From positions 1 through 64,000 of the forward strand of contig NZ_FOGT01000002.1 in the NCBI RefSeq assembly GCF_900111295.1: a stretch of DNA of 64,000 bases. Direction: 5' to 3'. How positions within the stretch are numbered: the first letter of the stretch is position 1; each line of letters opens with the position of its first letter. Under the pieces are notes generated by a model. The model worked only from the letters and a program-made list of their open reading frames with translations. It was not told where the DNA came from and made no database searches. The position numbers and the translations under genes are program-made. Source of the DNA: Salipaludibacillus aurantiacus. GTDB lineage: Bacteria; Bacillota; Bacilli; Bacillales; Salisediminibacteriaceae. Shown piece after piece: positions 41,650 through 51,660 of the stretch.

Positions 41650-43035
41650 TTATGAATTACCAGGATTCTGCTGCTTGCGCCACTGGAGTTCTGACACTGC
41701 TTCATTAAATTCTTTCTCTGTGTATTTATAGAAATACATCAGCACAAGACGAATGATAGAGCCTAAAGCCGGCAATAACGCGATGACGAAAAACAGACCT
41801 GTTAACGTTCCTTCCGACTGGGCCTGGTTAGGCACGTAGTTGATCACTGTTAAAATAACCCCTGTCGCACCGCCTGCAATAGCAACGGAAAGCTTGCCGG
41901 TAAATGTCTGGCCGGAAAAAGTAACCGCTTCAGACCGCTGGCCGGTACGGACTTCTGTCAGTTCGATCGTTTCCGCAAGCATCGCGGAAATAAGCGGACC
42001 TGTCGCTGTATACAAAATCATTGTCACTGTTAAGAACGCGAGGACAACGGTTGTGTTGCCGTATCCCGTCATAAAGAAAAGCACTCTGACAATAATGTCG
42101 GCAATAAGAACGGTCATTAAAATATGCTTTTTGTAAAAATATTTAGTAAGCATTGGTATGAAAAAGAAACCGATGCAGCTGACCAGGCTGATAATTCCAA
42201 AGGCAGCCATAAGGGAAGCGTTTCCAAGATTATAAGTGAAAAAGTAAATATTAAGCGTTAAAGTGATGTTAACAAACACATTACAGAAAAAGGTAGCCAA
42301 AATAATAAACATCGGTTTGTTGCCTTTGACTATTTTAATGGCGTCGCGGATCCGCACGCGTTCTTTAGGAGGTTCCACGCGCTCACGGGTATTTTTAAAA
42401 CCAAGAAACATGAACGGAAGCATCATTAACGATAGTATCACGACTGCGAAGAAAAATCCGTCATTTAAACTGCCTCCGCCAAGAAATTCAGCTAGCGGCG
42501 TGAACAGAAGCGTCGGGATACCAATCCCTACGAAAACCCCTAAATTAGCGTAAGTGACAAGCTTTGTACGCTCCTGTGGTTCCTGACTCATCACGGCTGA
42601 CATTGACCAGAATGGAACATCCGATAACGTATAGAACACTCCCCACAAAATATATGTGGCTCCGGCAAAAATCACCGCTGCGGTCGGGTTAAGGTTTAAC
42701 GGCAGAAAAGCAATTATTGTAATAAAGAATATGAAAAATGGCATGTAAAGAAGATATTGCCGGAACTTTCCATGCTTAGACTTTCTCGTATCCATAATCG
42801 ACGCCATCAGCGGGTCATTCGCTGCATCAAACGTACGGGCAATCACAAAAATCGTACTTGCCGCTAGAGCGGAAATGCCAAGAATATCGGTATAGAAATA
42901 CATGATATAGGTGCCTATGAGTCCGAAACTGATACACTGGCCCATCCCGTAACTGAAATAAGAGAGCACCTCCTTATTACTGATTTTTTTCCTTTCCGGA
43001 GCTTCAGGTTGTACCATCTGTGCTCGTTCTTCCAT
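41650..43035 (-). CDS. GPH-family sugar:cation symporter (MFS)
   Basis: A 461-residue, twelve-pass transporter. The N-terminal part has VLSYFSYGMGQCISFGLIGT, and the loop after helix 2 has ARTFDAANDPLMASIMDTRK, the glycoside-pentoside-hexuronide:cation symporter signature (DAxxDP). The GPH family carries melibiose, xylosides, glucuronides and similar sugars with Na+ or H+. It lies 20 bp downstream of the GH2 gene, so the pair likely imports and hydrolyses a glycoside. GGGGAG precedes the ATG. Confidence 0.9.
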   Translation of the reverse strand: MEERAQMVQPEAPERKKISNKEVLSYFSYGMGQCISFGLIGTYIMYFYTDILGISALAASTIFVIARTFDAANDPLMASIMDTRKSKHGKFRQYLLYMPFFIFFITIIAFLPLNLNPTAAVIFAGATYILWGVFYTLSDVPFWSMSAVMSQEPQERTKLVTYANLGVFVGIGIPTLLFTPLAEFLGGGSLNDGFFFAVVILSLMMLPFMFLGFKNTRERVEPPKERVRIRDAIKIVKGNKPMFIILATFFCNVFVNITLTLNIYFFTYNLGNASLMAAFGIISLVSCIGFFFIPMLTKYFYKKHILMTVLIADIIVRVLFFMTGYGNTTVVLAFLTVTMILYTATGPLISAMLAETIELTEVRTGQRSEAVTFSGQTFTGKLSVAIAGGATGVILTVINYVPNQAQSEGTLTGLFFVIALLPALGSIIRLVLMYFYKYTEKEFNEAVSELQWRKQQNPGNS

Positions 43036-43055
43036 TTCTTATCTCCCCTTTCCTC

Positions 43056-44876
43056 TTATTCAAAAATGAATCCTCGGGTATGCTTCTGATTTAACAGTTT
43101 TCTAACTTTTTCAGGGTCAAATTTATAGTCGTGATCATGCGTCAGCAAGCCATTGACCTCCTGCTGGACGTCTGAAAGCTGCGTGTAGCAGAAGCCGCAA
43201 AAGTGCTCATTGTCCATCACGGCAGTAATTAACGCCGAGATCCGCTCCCAAGCTTCTTCTTTCGATTCCGGACGGTCGCCATATCCCCAGTCTTCCTCTT
43301 GAGACCCGGTCTGTTCAGTAAACGCCACCCCGCCAAACTCACTTAAAAGGACAGGCTGCCCTTCGTATTTATAGCCTTGGGCATACGTGTATTTATTGCT
43401 CGTCTTTGCAGGGGCTCCATTTACGAAGTGTTCTTTTGAACGGTAAGCCTCGCTTAATTTTCCTCCGTCCTGTGTATAATCATGGATAGTTAAAATATCT
43501 GTTTTCGTTTGCTCCCATCCGTCATTTCCTATAACGAGCCTCATAGGATCAAGCGCTTTCGTGAGAGAATAAAGCGCATCCACAAAATGTTGCTGCTGCT
43601 TATTTGAATAAACCTCATTGACTCCCCAGGACTCATTCATAATCGTGTAAATAATCGTACTCGGATGGTTGTAATGTTTCTGGATTATTTCCTGCCACTC
43701 TGAGCTGGCCCGTCCAATTGATCCGCTATGAAACTTGTAAAAGCTCGGCATCTCTGCCCAAGTGACCAGTCCTAATTTATCGCAGAGGTACAAGAAACGG
43801 TGCGTGCCGACAGTTTGGTGTTTCCTAAGCCCGTTGAATCCCATCGCCTTGATCTTTTCAATGTCCTCCAGTTCAGCCGAAGCGTCAGGCGCTGTCATTA
43901 ACGTGTCTTTATAATAGCCTTGGTCAAGAATGAGTTTTTGGTAGAACTTCTCGTTATTCAGCAAAATCTCATTATCTTTCACTGACACTTTTCTCATCCC
44001 GAAATAGCTGGCTACAGTATCTTCCACCTCTCCGTCTGTTTCAAGAGTAAAAATGATGTCATAAAGTTCAGGTGACTCAGGCGTCCAGTATGCGAGACGG
44101 AAATCAGGAAAATCCGAGTCGACCGTAAGGGTTGTTTTTGTATAGGGTGACAGGTGGTTTACAGTGACTTCAGTAATCTGTTTCCCGTGCAGGTAGACTG
44201 TCATCGTGAGGGACGTTCTCTTCTGAAACTGCTCAGGGATGCGGCAGAATGCTTCAACAATCACCTGCCCCGTGTCAATATCCGGCGTCATTTGAACGCT
44301 TTCAAGATAGAAATCGTTTACAAATTCCATCCAGACGGTTTGCCAGATTCCAGTCGTACGAGAGTACCAGCATAAAAAATTATCTTCTTTCCAGGATTGT
44401 TTACCTACCGGCTGATCCGTTGTATTAAAATCTTCGGCACGAACAGTTACCGTCACGTTTTCTTCGTTGCCTTCCGGCTTATAAGAGATCTTGAACGGGG
44501 TATGCCCGCCTTCATGTTCACCGGCCTGGAATCCGTTTATCCAAACTGTTGTCTTGTAATCTACCGCTTCAAAATGAAGCAGGATTGTTTTATTCTTCTG
44601 CTCTTCGTCCAAGCTAACTTCTTTCTCATACCAGACAACAGAGGCATATTCAGTGTGAGTGGAATTCCTGTCGCTCTCCTGGACATAAGGCACGTCTATG
44701 CTGTCTCCCGCTGGAAATTCTTTAAACCAGCCCTTCTTAATCCCCTCGTTTTCAGGGTCTGCAGCGAATCGCCATTCCCCTTGCAGTTCAAGCCAGTTAT
44801 TCCGATTGAATTGGGGATTCGGAGAAAGAGTCTGGCCCACCTCCTGAGCTATATCCAGCTTCATCATCGCTATCAA
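43056..44876 (-). CDS. Glycoside hydrolase family 2 enzyme
   Basis: A 606-residue enzyme of the beta-galactosidase/beta-glucuronidase family. The N-terminal sugar-binding domain starts WLELQGEWRFAADPENEGIK, an immunoglobulin-like domain follows, and the catalytic barrel begins near LRKHQTVGTHRFLYLCDKLG. The acid/base Glu is in YTIMNESWGVNEV and the nucleophile Glu in VLLSEFGGVAFTEQ. No signal peptide, so it acts in the cytoplasm on an imported glycoside. Exact substrate is not determinable. The start could be the second of two close ATGs (MKLDIA). Confidence 0.9.
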   Translation of the reverse strand: MIAMMKLDIAQEVGQTLSPNPQFNRNNWLELQGEWRFAADPENEGIKKGWFKEFPAGDSIDVPYVQESDRNSTHTEYASVVWYEKEVSLDEEQKNKTILLHFEAVDYKTTVWINGFQAGEHEGGHTPFKISYKPEGNEENVTVTVRAEDFNTTDQPVGKQSWKEDNFLCWYSRTTGIWQTVWMEFVNDFYLESVQMTPDIDTGQVIVEAFCRIPEQFQKRTSLTMTVYLHGKQITEVTVNHLSPYTKTTLTVDSDFPDFRLAYWTPESPELYDIIFTLETDGEVEDTVASYFGMRKVSVKDNEILLNNEKFYQKLILDQGYYKDTLMTAPDASAELEDIEKIKAMGFNGLRKHQTVGTHRFLYLCDKLGLVTWAEMPSFYKFHSGSIGRASSEWQEIIQKHYNHPSTIIYTIMNESWGVNEVYSNKQQQHFVDALYSLTKALDPMRLVIGNDGWEQTKTDILTIHDYTQDGGKLSEAYRSKEHFVNGAPAKTSNKYTYAQGYKYEGQPVLLSEFGGVAFTEQTGSQEEDWGYGDRPESKEEAWERISALITAVMDNEHFCGFCYTQLSDVQQEVNGLLTHDHDYKFDPEKVRKLLNQKHTRGFIFE

Positions 44877-44900
44877 CCTTTCATTCTCATAATAATAGTT

Positions 44901-44951
44901 TTATTACCTTAAAGTTAGTAATAATAGATAAAAAAATAAATCGCTTTCATC
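44901..44951. promoter_or_regulatory. Operator-like repeat and cre-like site before GH2
   Basis: TTATTAC (44901-44907) and GTAATAA (44918-44924) are inverted repeats 10 bp apart. ATGAAAGCGATTTAT on the minus strand (44937-44951) matches the cre consensus except for one position. Both lie within 80 bp of the GH2 start, so control by the upstream regulator and by carbon catabolite repression is plausible. Confidence 0.4.
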
Positions 44952-44991
44952 AACTTGGTTTTATTGTAACCGCTTTTTCAGTAATAAACAA

Positions 44992-45028
44992 GAGCCTTTA
45001 TAAAAAAATTATTTTTTGATAAAGGCTC
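44992..45028 (-). terminator. Terminator after the regulator gene
   Basis: GAGCCTTTAT and ATAAAGGCTC arms with a long A/T-rich loop, 29 bp past the regulator stop. Confidence 0.7.
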
Positions 45029-45056
45029 CTGAAACATTTTTGTCACATATATACTC

Positions 45057-45977
45057 TTAAGTCTCTACTGTCAGTTGAATTCCTTGCTCATAGTTACCAA
45101 ATTTGGGGCCGAATAAATTAAATCCGCCTTTATTTTCGGCCTCATCTTTTACTCCAATTTTAATGGATATAAAGGGGTGTTTCTCAAGTTCCAAATCCTT
45201 AATTGTCACTTTATCGGTTATTTTATTTCCGTCGATAAAGCACCCTTCACTTGTTATTCGCCACCGTTTAAGCATCCCGTACTGTGTATAATTTGTATGC
45301 CACCATGAAGGTGTTAAAAATCCGCGCTCCCCTCCAAAGTCGCTGGGAGAGGTCCACGTCCCGGCCTCTTTCCCATTAATCCACACCGTGATATCAGAGG
45401 GCCAGTCCAGCTTGTGATTCGGCGCTTCAGAACATAATTCAGCTGCGACTTCGATCTCTTTTGCTTTTGTTCCATACGGGATCTTATTTTGAAAACGGTA
45501 TTCCACATACCCATGGCGCATGAATAAAAGCTGTGCCTCTTTTCTTCCCGGTTCGTAAAAAGCGCGGGGGTCATCCTGCATCCCAATATAACTTTTCTCG
45601 CCGACCAGCCCGCAGTTAGGGTGCACTTTACAATCGAAATATTCCCCTATTGGCATATCTATAAAAAACTGTTTATCGTTTATTTCTGTTTCCTTTTCAA
45701 ACAGATCAACAATAATCCGATCATAATTTTTCGCGTTCACTTTTTGCGTGCCCCGCCCCGGCACAAGTTCTGTAGATATAAGTTCAACATCTTCCAGCTT
45801 CTTAACGTTAGTTGCTGTGGTCGAGAATGGAAGATTTAATTTAGCTGCCAGTTCATTAACGTTGTGAGGCCTCACACTTAAAAGCCGTAAAATTTCAAGG
45901 CGGTGTTTATTAGCGACGGCTTTTAATACTTTTACAGCCTCTTCATCGGGTGACAAATGCTTCGACTTCAACTTCAT
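45057..45977 (-). CDS. ArsR-type regulator with a large C-terminal domain
   Basis: A 306-residue protein. Residues 10-80 form an ArsR-like winged helix-turn-helix (AVANKHRLEILRLLSVRPHN, LAAKLNLPFSTTATNVKKLE). The remaining 220 residues form a beta-rich domain with RAFYEPGRKEAQLLFMRHGY and WINGKEAGTWTSPSDFGGER, which resembles a jelly-roll ligand-binding domain. It sits upstream of the GH2 and transporter genes in the same direction and probably regulates them. A GGGATGAAG site precedes the ATG. Confidence 0.8.
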   Translation of the reverse strand: MKLKSKHLSPDEEAVKVLKAVANKHRLEILRLLSVRPHNVNELAAKLNLPFSTTATNVKKLEDVELISTELVPGRGTQKVNAKNYDRIIVDLFEKETEINDKQFFIDMPIGEYFDCKVHPNCGLVGEKSYIGMQDDPRAFYEPGRKEAQLLFMRHGYVEYRFQNKIPYGTKAKEIEVAAELCSEAPNHKLDWPSDITVWINGKEAGTWTSPSDFGGERGFLTPSWWHTNYTQYGMLKRWRITSEGCFIDGNKITDKVTIKDLELEKHPFISIKIGVKDEAENKGGFNLFGPKFGNYEQGIQLTVET

Positions 45978-46419
45978 CCCTCATCTCTCTTTATAATCTT
46001 AAGTTCCTCTCATTTTTTAAAATCCGCACATTAAAAAAAGGCATAATAATTTAAGTATACCAATTAATGAACAGGTATTTCACCTTTTTAATAAACAGTG
46101 TGGGTACAGAGTAATTTTAAGGAAATATTTACTATATCTTATGAATGTTGTTCGGATGTTTTTTGATAAAAGTATTTATTCCAGTCCGCCAGGCGGGCGC
46201 TTGCCCAGGGGCTTGTCTTCAGCTAAATTCAACTTAGCCTAAAGCTTCGTTGAATTGGATCTTCAGACTGCGCTTCATCCCTTAGGCGTCGCCCCCTTCT
46301 GTCCTTCCATTAAAGAAATTAAATAAAGTTGTAAAATATATTGTTTTTATTTGTGCAAGGATAATTCGTCGTTTCTCTCCAGCCTCTTTTTTTACGCATT
46401 CGAAACTTTTCCCAGAACA
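45978..46419. other. Gene-free stretch with dispersed repeat
   Basis: It contains the 127-bp repeat copy at 46182-46308. A frame at 46351-46569 crosses a terminator and was not called. Confidence 0.6.
46182..46308. repeat. 127-bp dispersed repeat, second copy
   Basis: It matches 17262-17388 over its whole length with few differences. Shared words include CTTGCCCAGGGGCTTGTCTT, AGCTAAATTCAACT and GTTGAATTGGATCTTCAGAC. AATTCAAC and GTTGAATT are internal inverted repeats, as are the AGTCCGC/GCGGAC arms. The terminal GGGACAAAA repeats of the first copy are absent. Confidence 0.85.
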
Positions 46420-46464
46420 AAAAAAGCCTTTGAATGTGATCCACTCATCACCATTCAAAGGCTG
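46420..46464 (-). terminator. Terminator after the aminotransferase gene
   Basis: AAGCCTTTGAATG and CATTCAAAGGCT arms with a T-run on the minus strand. Confidence 0.85.
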
Positions 46465-46554
46465 TCTCTTGCTTGGCCAAGATTGAAAATTAACCGCCCG
46501 ATTTTTCCCCAGGGCCTAAAGGGATGCTTTATTTTCCATTCAATCTTAAATAAC

Positions 46555-47733
46555 TTAGTGAGAGAGTGATTTTCCCGTCAGGTGTTTTCTAAAGACCTTC
46601 ACGGCTTTTGACGGCTCAGTGGAAAAACCTAGTTCATTCATCGCCTCTCCGATGAGCAAGAGTGCTTCTTCAAGCATATGTTCTGTTGTATTTCCCATGT
46701 GGCCGATCCTGAACGCTTTTCCTTGTAAATGCGCCAGGGCACCTGCGACAATGAGACCTTTTTCCGCAAGGGCGGCACGGAACGCGGCATCGTCCATGCC
46801 TTCTGGGTAAAGAATACAGCTGAGGGTTGGAGCCGCAGCCTCTTCATTCGCTAACGCCTTCATTCCATAAGTTTCAAGCGCTGCTCTGATTCCTTTCCCG
46901 AAGGCGGTATGGCGGTTATAGCGTGCCTCCAATCCTTCTTCCAGCACCAGCTTCATCCCTTGATTGTAAGCGTAGATAAGATTCACTGGCGGTGTGGCGA
47001 AATATTTCTTCGGGTCATCCATAATCGGAAGCCAGTTATAGATATCTGAATAGTAGGCTGGCACGCGCCCGAGTTGTTCGCGGGCCAGTAAGGCCGTCTT
47101 GTTAAAGGCTGCGATGGCAAGACCCGGCGGTACCCCGATCGCTTTTTGGCAGCCTGTTATGACGACATCAATCTTGGCATCAGAATCGCCATAAGTCTTA
47201 CTCATATCTTCTTGAATTGCAGCAGTGGCACAGACACCGTCAAGAATAACGAGTGCCCCGTGTTTTTTAATGGCTGGGACAAGCAAATCCAGATCGGCGG
47301 CCACCCCTGTCGATGTGTCGGCGTGAGTAATTGTCACCGCTTTATACGTCTCCTTCGCAAGCTTTTCGTCCAGCTCATGAACATCGACATGTTTTCCCCA
47401 GTCCGCCTGAAGCACCTCTGCTTCTATCCCGAACGCTTCCGCTAATTTAATGAAACGGTCACCGAAATAGCCATGGCTGATGACTAATATTTTTTCACCG
47501 GCTGCAACGGTATTTACAATCGCCATTTCCATCGCAACCGTGCCGGAGCCGCCAATGACAAATACTTCTCCGTCTGTTTTGAACATCTCCCGTGTTTTCT
47601 CAATTGCGTCCTTGTAAATTGCCGCAAACCTCGGATCCGTGTGATTCATTGTTTCCTGTCCCAGCGCCTCATACACAGAGTCGACGACCGGCGTCGGCCC
47701 GGGAACGAGTACCATATCTTTCTTAAGCATCAT
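46555..47733 (-). CDS. Class V aminotransferase (Ala-glyoxylate / Ser-pyruvate type)
   Basis: A 392-residue PLP enzyme. It starts LVPGPTPVVDSVYEALGQET, the signature of the serine-pyruvate/alanine-glyoxylate (PucG-like) group. The PLP Lys is Lys197 in ITGCQKAIGVPPGLAI. THADTSTGV and LDGVCATAAIQEDM hold the cofactor-binding Asp. It transfers an amino group between a small amino acid and glyoxylate or a related keto acid; the exact substrate, including ureidoglycine for PucG, cannot be fixed. GGGGGATGG precedes the start, and the second ATG is equally possible. Confidence 0.9.
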   Translation of the reverse strand: MMLKKDMVLVPGPTPVVDSVYEALGQETMNHTDPRFAAIYKDAIEKTREMFKTDGEVFVIGGSGTVAMEMAIVNTVAAGEKILVISHGYFGDRFIKLAEAFGIEAEVLQADWGKHVDVHELDEKLAKETYKAVTITHADTSTGVAADLDLLVPAIKKHGALVILDGVCATAAIQEDMSKTYGDSDAKIDVVITGCQKAIGVPPGLAIAAFNKTALLAREQLGRVPAYYSDIYNWLPIMDDPKKYFATPPVNLIYAYNQGMKLVLEEGLEARYNRHTAFGKGIRAALETYGMKALANEEAAAPTLSCILYPEGMDDAAFRAALAEKGLIVAGALAHLQGKAFRIGHMGNTTEHMLEEALLLIGEAMNELGFSTEPSKAVKVFRKHLTGKSLSH

Positions 47734-47923
47734 CCATCCCCCTCAAACTTTAGCTATTGTTTTAATTGGTAATATATAGTCATTCTACTAATAGACATCA
47801 AATCCTTTTTTTCGGGAAGATTGTTTAAAAAGACAATCTGGATGGATGTGATTAAATGAGGTGATTAAGGCCAGGCTGCTTGTTTTTATATTATTATAAT
47901 TGCTGAATTTCCAGAGGATACAA

Positions 47924-47964
47924 AAAACAGTACGAACAGGATTCAGACCCTTCTCGTACTGTCT
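47924..47964 (-). terminator. Terminator after the VanW gene
   Basis: ACAGTACGA and TCGTACTGT arms, then TTTTTTG on the minus strand. Confidence 0.8.
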
Positions 47965-48009
47965 ACATTTAAGCCTTCTGCCATCTATACGATATCCTAT
48001 TCTGCAGCC

Positions 48010-48921
48010 TTATTCCTCTGTATTTATTTCCTCAGGCAAACGCGGCGACGCCATTGGGACTTTCCGGGGTTCGTAGTCGATCACATCTGATGAGTAAAGT
48101 GACACAGAGATACTTCCCCCGAGCCGTTTCGTCCGGATTAAGATCGGCTGATTGTAGTTATTCCGGAAGCGGAAATCAGGCCCGTACCAGCTCACAGTCG
48201 CATCCCTTCCGGGCGGGACGTAGCGGACGCTCCTGCTGTGCGTATAACGCTCGACAATATCCAGCCCGGCCTTATCGACAGCATTAAATAAGGTGGACGA
48301 TACCTGGCAGATCCCGCCCCCTACACCTTCAGACAATTCTCCTTTGACGATGACGGGTGCTGGCAAATAGCCGTTCTCTTTCGTCCGCTCGCCAACAACT
48401 TTGTTGAAGGAAAAGGTCTCGTTTGGAAAAACCACATAGTCGTCAATCGCTTCAGTCGAAAGTGAAATATTGTGGGCACGGTTTTCGTTATTAGAATTAA
48501 AATAAGTGACATACTCCCCTATTTTCTGAACCCGTATATTAGCAAGCAGCTCACTATCCACTCTCGGATGAATCTCAAGCTCCGGCACTTCGACTTTGGA
48601 AGCTCCGGTGCCATAAAAATAAGTGTTAAACTGTTCCATAAACGCTTTCCGGTAAAGCCTGTGGCCGCTCCGTTCCTTAACGACCGTTTCCTGGTCATTG
48701 ATGTACGCATTGACAGGCTCCTTGTATACCTTCTCATCAAGTTTATCGATAAAGTCCAGATAGGTGTCACTATCAATCATAGGTGTATCAATAAGACCAA
48801 TATCAAAGTCTTCACGGTTAACAATCGCGATCGTTTCCCCTTCCTGGGTCACAGTTAAACTGTCAGGAAGTTCGATGGGCTGGGTCGCTAATAAAAGTAA
48901 AACCAACCATATCTTTGTCAT
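48010..48921 (-). CDS. VanW-family exported protein
   Basis: A 303-residue protein with a short signal-like start (MTKIWLVLLLLATQPIEL). The C-terminal half is the VanW domain: TYFNSNNENRAHNISLSTEA, VFPNETFSFNKVVGERTKEN, GVGGGICQVSSTLFNAVDKA, RDATVSWYGPDFRFRNNY. VanW proteins occur in cell-envelope contexts, including some vancomycin gene clusters; the biochemical function is unknown. The first 130 residues resemble a peptidoglycan-binding type region. GGAGG precedes the ATG. Confidence 0.9.
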   Translation of the reverse strand: MTKIWLVLLLLATQPIELPDSLTVTQEGETIAIVNREDFDIGLIDTPMIDSDTYLDFIDKLDEKVYKEPVNAYINDQETVVKERSGHRLYRKAFMEQFNTYFYGTGASKVEVPELEIHPRVDSELLANIRVQKIGEYVTYFNSNNENRAHNISLSTEAIDDYVVFPNETFSFNKVVGERTKENGYLPAPVIVKGELSEGVGGGICQVSSTLFNAVDKAGLDIVERYTHSRSVRYVPPGRDATVSWYGPDFRFRNNYNQPILIRTKRLGGSISVSLYSSDVIDYEPRKVPMASPRLPEEINTEE

Positions 48922-49059
48922 AAGCCGTATACCTCCTGGAATTAGTATTCACAGGGGTATATTAATTATGTGAAACAAGTTAAGGTGTTTATATACTTAC
49001 ACAAAAAACGGGGTGGATCTCCTTTTACACTTGAACCGTCCCCGCTTCTACGCATTCTT

Positions 49060-51660
49060 TTATATATTTTCCTGCTTTAGTGAATCAATAATATTCTCTT
49101 TTTTGATTTTTGACATCGCATACATCATAGACGCACTGACAATCACAAAGACAGCAATAATGACGTAAAGCAGCTCCAACCACGGAAGAGAAAAACTGTA
49201 CCGGACAGCATCCATAAGGATATGATGCATCATATACATGACAGCAATACTGATAGGAATCCCATAAAGGAGCGCTTTGATTCCGTAAAATAAGCTTTCA
49301 AAATTCATCATTTTAGTAAAAGCGCCCGGCGCCATTCCTACTGACTTCAGCATCGCAAATTCCCTTTTCCTTAAAGAGAGGCTTGTAGAAATCGTATTAA
49401 AAATATTGGCGATTGAAATGGCTGTAATCAGTACGATAAAACCGTAAATAAATACTGAAATAATTGTCATCATCTGTTCTTCCTGCTGCCTGTGTCTGTA
49501 TAAATTATAAACAGAAAGATGTGCGCTGTTCATATCATTAATGTCCTCTTCGGTTTTTAGTGGATCTGAGCTTCGCAAATAGACCTCCGTTTGAGGGCCT
49601 CCCGGCGCATAAGTGTCCAGCCAGCTATTAAAGACATCTTCCGAGACAAAGAGGATCAGGCCTGTTTCATGCCCTGAGTTGGCTCCCATAGGAAGCTGGT
49701 CGGTTAGGGCAGCTATAGTAACGTCTGTCTCCTCTGTTGGCTCTCCTGTCCCCCAGTCAAAATGACTGAGAGTAATGCTGTTTCCTGTTTCTTTTTTGAT
49801 GACCTGCGATTCCACATACACTTCTGACTCGTAATCATAGTAGGAAACCATATCTACTAGTATGCCGGCAGGAACTGTCTCATTATGAAGGACGGCAGGA
49901 TCAGCGCCAACTTCGGCAGCATACTCTGCTAATGCCTCATCGTCCAGGCTGTAAACATCTGCATTATATGGGAACTTCCCGTCATAGAGCATTGAGGGGT
50001 CTTCTTCAGCCCATTCTTCTGTCATCTCCCCTAAGTTTTCTTCAGTGACTAGTGAATGAGCGGACAACCATTGCATCGTATTTGACTCGGTGACTTCAGG
50101 AAAAGAAGTTATTGAAGCCGTAAGCTGCTCCTCTATGTCCCGATTGGACTCATTTATATACACTTCGATATCATAAGTCACTCCTTGCTGTGAAAGAGCT
50201 ACTGATCTCTCCAAGCTTGAAGTAAAAAATGAAACTGATAAGAACAGTACAATACTAATGACAAGGGAAAAGACAGTGATCTGATACCGGCGTTTATTTC
50301 TTTTTAAATTTTTAAGGGCCACTTCCGCTTCTATTCCGAAAAGTTTACGGACAATTTTAGGGGTTTTAACTTTCTTTTTCGTCAGTTTGACATCTGCTGT
50401 TTGTCTGATCGCTTCAATCGCAGAGATTTTTGACGCTTTCCTTGCCGGCAGATATGCAGATATAAAAATCGTCACCAATGAAATAACCGCAGAAATAAGG
50501 ATAAGCATTGGCGTAACAACTACCCGCAGCCCTTCTGTTAAATCCAGTGCGCTTTCGAGCAATGAATTAATGAACCAAAAGGTCGTGCCAATACCGAGCA
50601 ACCCTGCCAACATGCCAACCGGAAGACTAATGAGCCCAATCACCGCTCCTTCAAACAAAACAGAGTTCATTTTCTGGCGCCTTGTTGCCCCGACACTTGC
50701 AAGCATCCCTAAATGCCTTGAACGCTCTGAAACAGAAATGGCAAATGCATTATAAATCAGCGCCACTGATCCGACTATAATCACTGCAATAATAAGTCCT
50801 GATATATAGTATAGCCTCTGTACCAAGCCATCACTATTCGTTACCCCATAATAACGGAGGAGTTCATTGTTAAATTCAAACAGAGCAATGTGATTGTCAT
50901 CCGCTAACTGCTGGGCGTCATCGTAGACCGACCTTGTCACCTTATCCATAACGACATAAGCATCCACCCGATTGTTTCCGTCGATGGTTTCTTCATCCAT
51001 AGCCGTTAAAACCGTGTAACCAGGAGCCCAAACCGGTTCCCATGTCGGACGTTCAATAAATCCTGTAATGGTGTAACTCTCTTCAGCTGTTTTAATGAGC
51101 TCCTCTTCCAAACCTTGGTCAGTCTTACGTAAAGAGTAAGACTGACCGATGGCTTCTGACGATTCCTCATTAGTCAATTGGCGTTCTCCCACATCTATTG
51201 TCAATTCATCGCCAATTTCATAATACACTTGAGCATTATCAGCAATATGATCCGATAATACAATTTCATCAGAAGCTTCCGGAAAACGGCCTTCACTCAG
51301 TTCGACCGGAAATTGGTCAAAACCGGAAGAGTTGAAAGCCCTCACGAATAAATAAGGTTTATTCTGATTCCTGCTATTATCCAATTCCGCATACCCCAGG
51401 TCTTCTGAAAGAATAACCTTTTCAGTCTGTTCATCTGCTTCTACCGCCGAAAGCTGTTCATCGTTTACCCCTTTGTACAGAACGTGCCATTCGCCTTCAT
51501 TTTTTATGTGCTCCCGCTGTAATAAGTCCATAAACGACAAACTCAGGGTGGCCACAGCTGTAATCATCGCAACAGAAATGATGACCCCTACAATGGTTAC
51601 TGAAGTCCGTTTTTTATTTTCTTTTAAGTGCCTGATTGTCAGCCTATTGACGATGTTCAC
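49060..51660 (-). CDS. FtsX/MacB-type ABC transporter permease
   Basis: An 866-residue permease with two FtsX-like units. Hydrophobic segments lie at about 20-44, then three near 280-400. After RRYQITVFSLVISIVLFLSV (about 460) comes a large extracellular part, and three more passes lie at about 745-860. The extracytoplasmic regions (about 45-275 and 480-740) are large and acidic. Such transporters export lipoproteins or peptides or detoxify antimicrobials. It overlaps the ATPase gene by 4 bp (ATGA), so the two proteins form one transporter. Confidence 0.9.
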   Translation of the reverse strand: MNIVNRLTIRHLKENKKRTSVTIVGVIISVAMITAVATLSLSFMDLLQREHIKNEGEWHVLYKGVNDEQLSAVEADEQTEKVILSEDLGYAELDNSRNQNKPYLFVRAFNSSGFDQFPVELSEGRFPEASDEIVLSDHIADNAQVYYEIGDELTIDVGERQLTNEESSEAIGQSYSLRKTDQGLEEELIKTAEESYTITGFIERPTWEPVWAPGYTVLTAMDEETIDGNNRVDAYVVMDKVTRSVYDDAQQLADDNHIALFEFNNELLRYYGVTNSDGLVQRLYYISGLIIAVIIVGSVALIYNAFAISVSERSRHLGMLASVGATRRQKMNSVLFEGAVIGLISLPVGMLAGLLGIGTTFWFINSLLESALDLTEGLRVVVTPMLILISAVISLVTIFISAYLPARKASKISAIEAIRQTADVKLTKKKVKTPKIVRKLFGIEAEVALKNLKRNKRRYQITVFSLVISIVLFLSVSFFTSSLERSVALSQQGVTYDIEVYINESNRDIEEQLTASITSFPEVTESNTMQWLSAHSLVTEENLGEMTEEWAEEDPSMLYDGKFPYNADVYSLDDEALAEYAAEVGADPAVLHNETVPAGILVDMVSYYDYESEVYVESQVIKKETGNSITLSHFDWGTGEPTEETDVTIAALTDQLPMGANSGHETGLILFVSEDVFNSWLDTYAPGGPQTEVYLRSSDPLKTEEDINDMNSAHLSVYNLYRHRQQEEQMMTIISVFIYGFIVLITAISIANIFNTISTSLSLRKREFAMLKSVGMAPGAFTKMMNFESLFYGIKALLYGIPISIAVMYMMHHILMDAVRYSFSLPWLELLYVIIAVFVIVSASMMYAMSKIKKENIIDSLKQENI

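Noticed and set aside
46351-46569. 72-codon plus-strand frame near the aminotransferase gene
   Set aside because: It crosses the terminator hairpin of the opposite gene and lacks a ribosome binding site.
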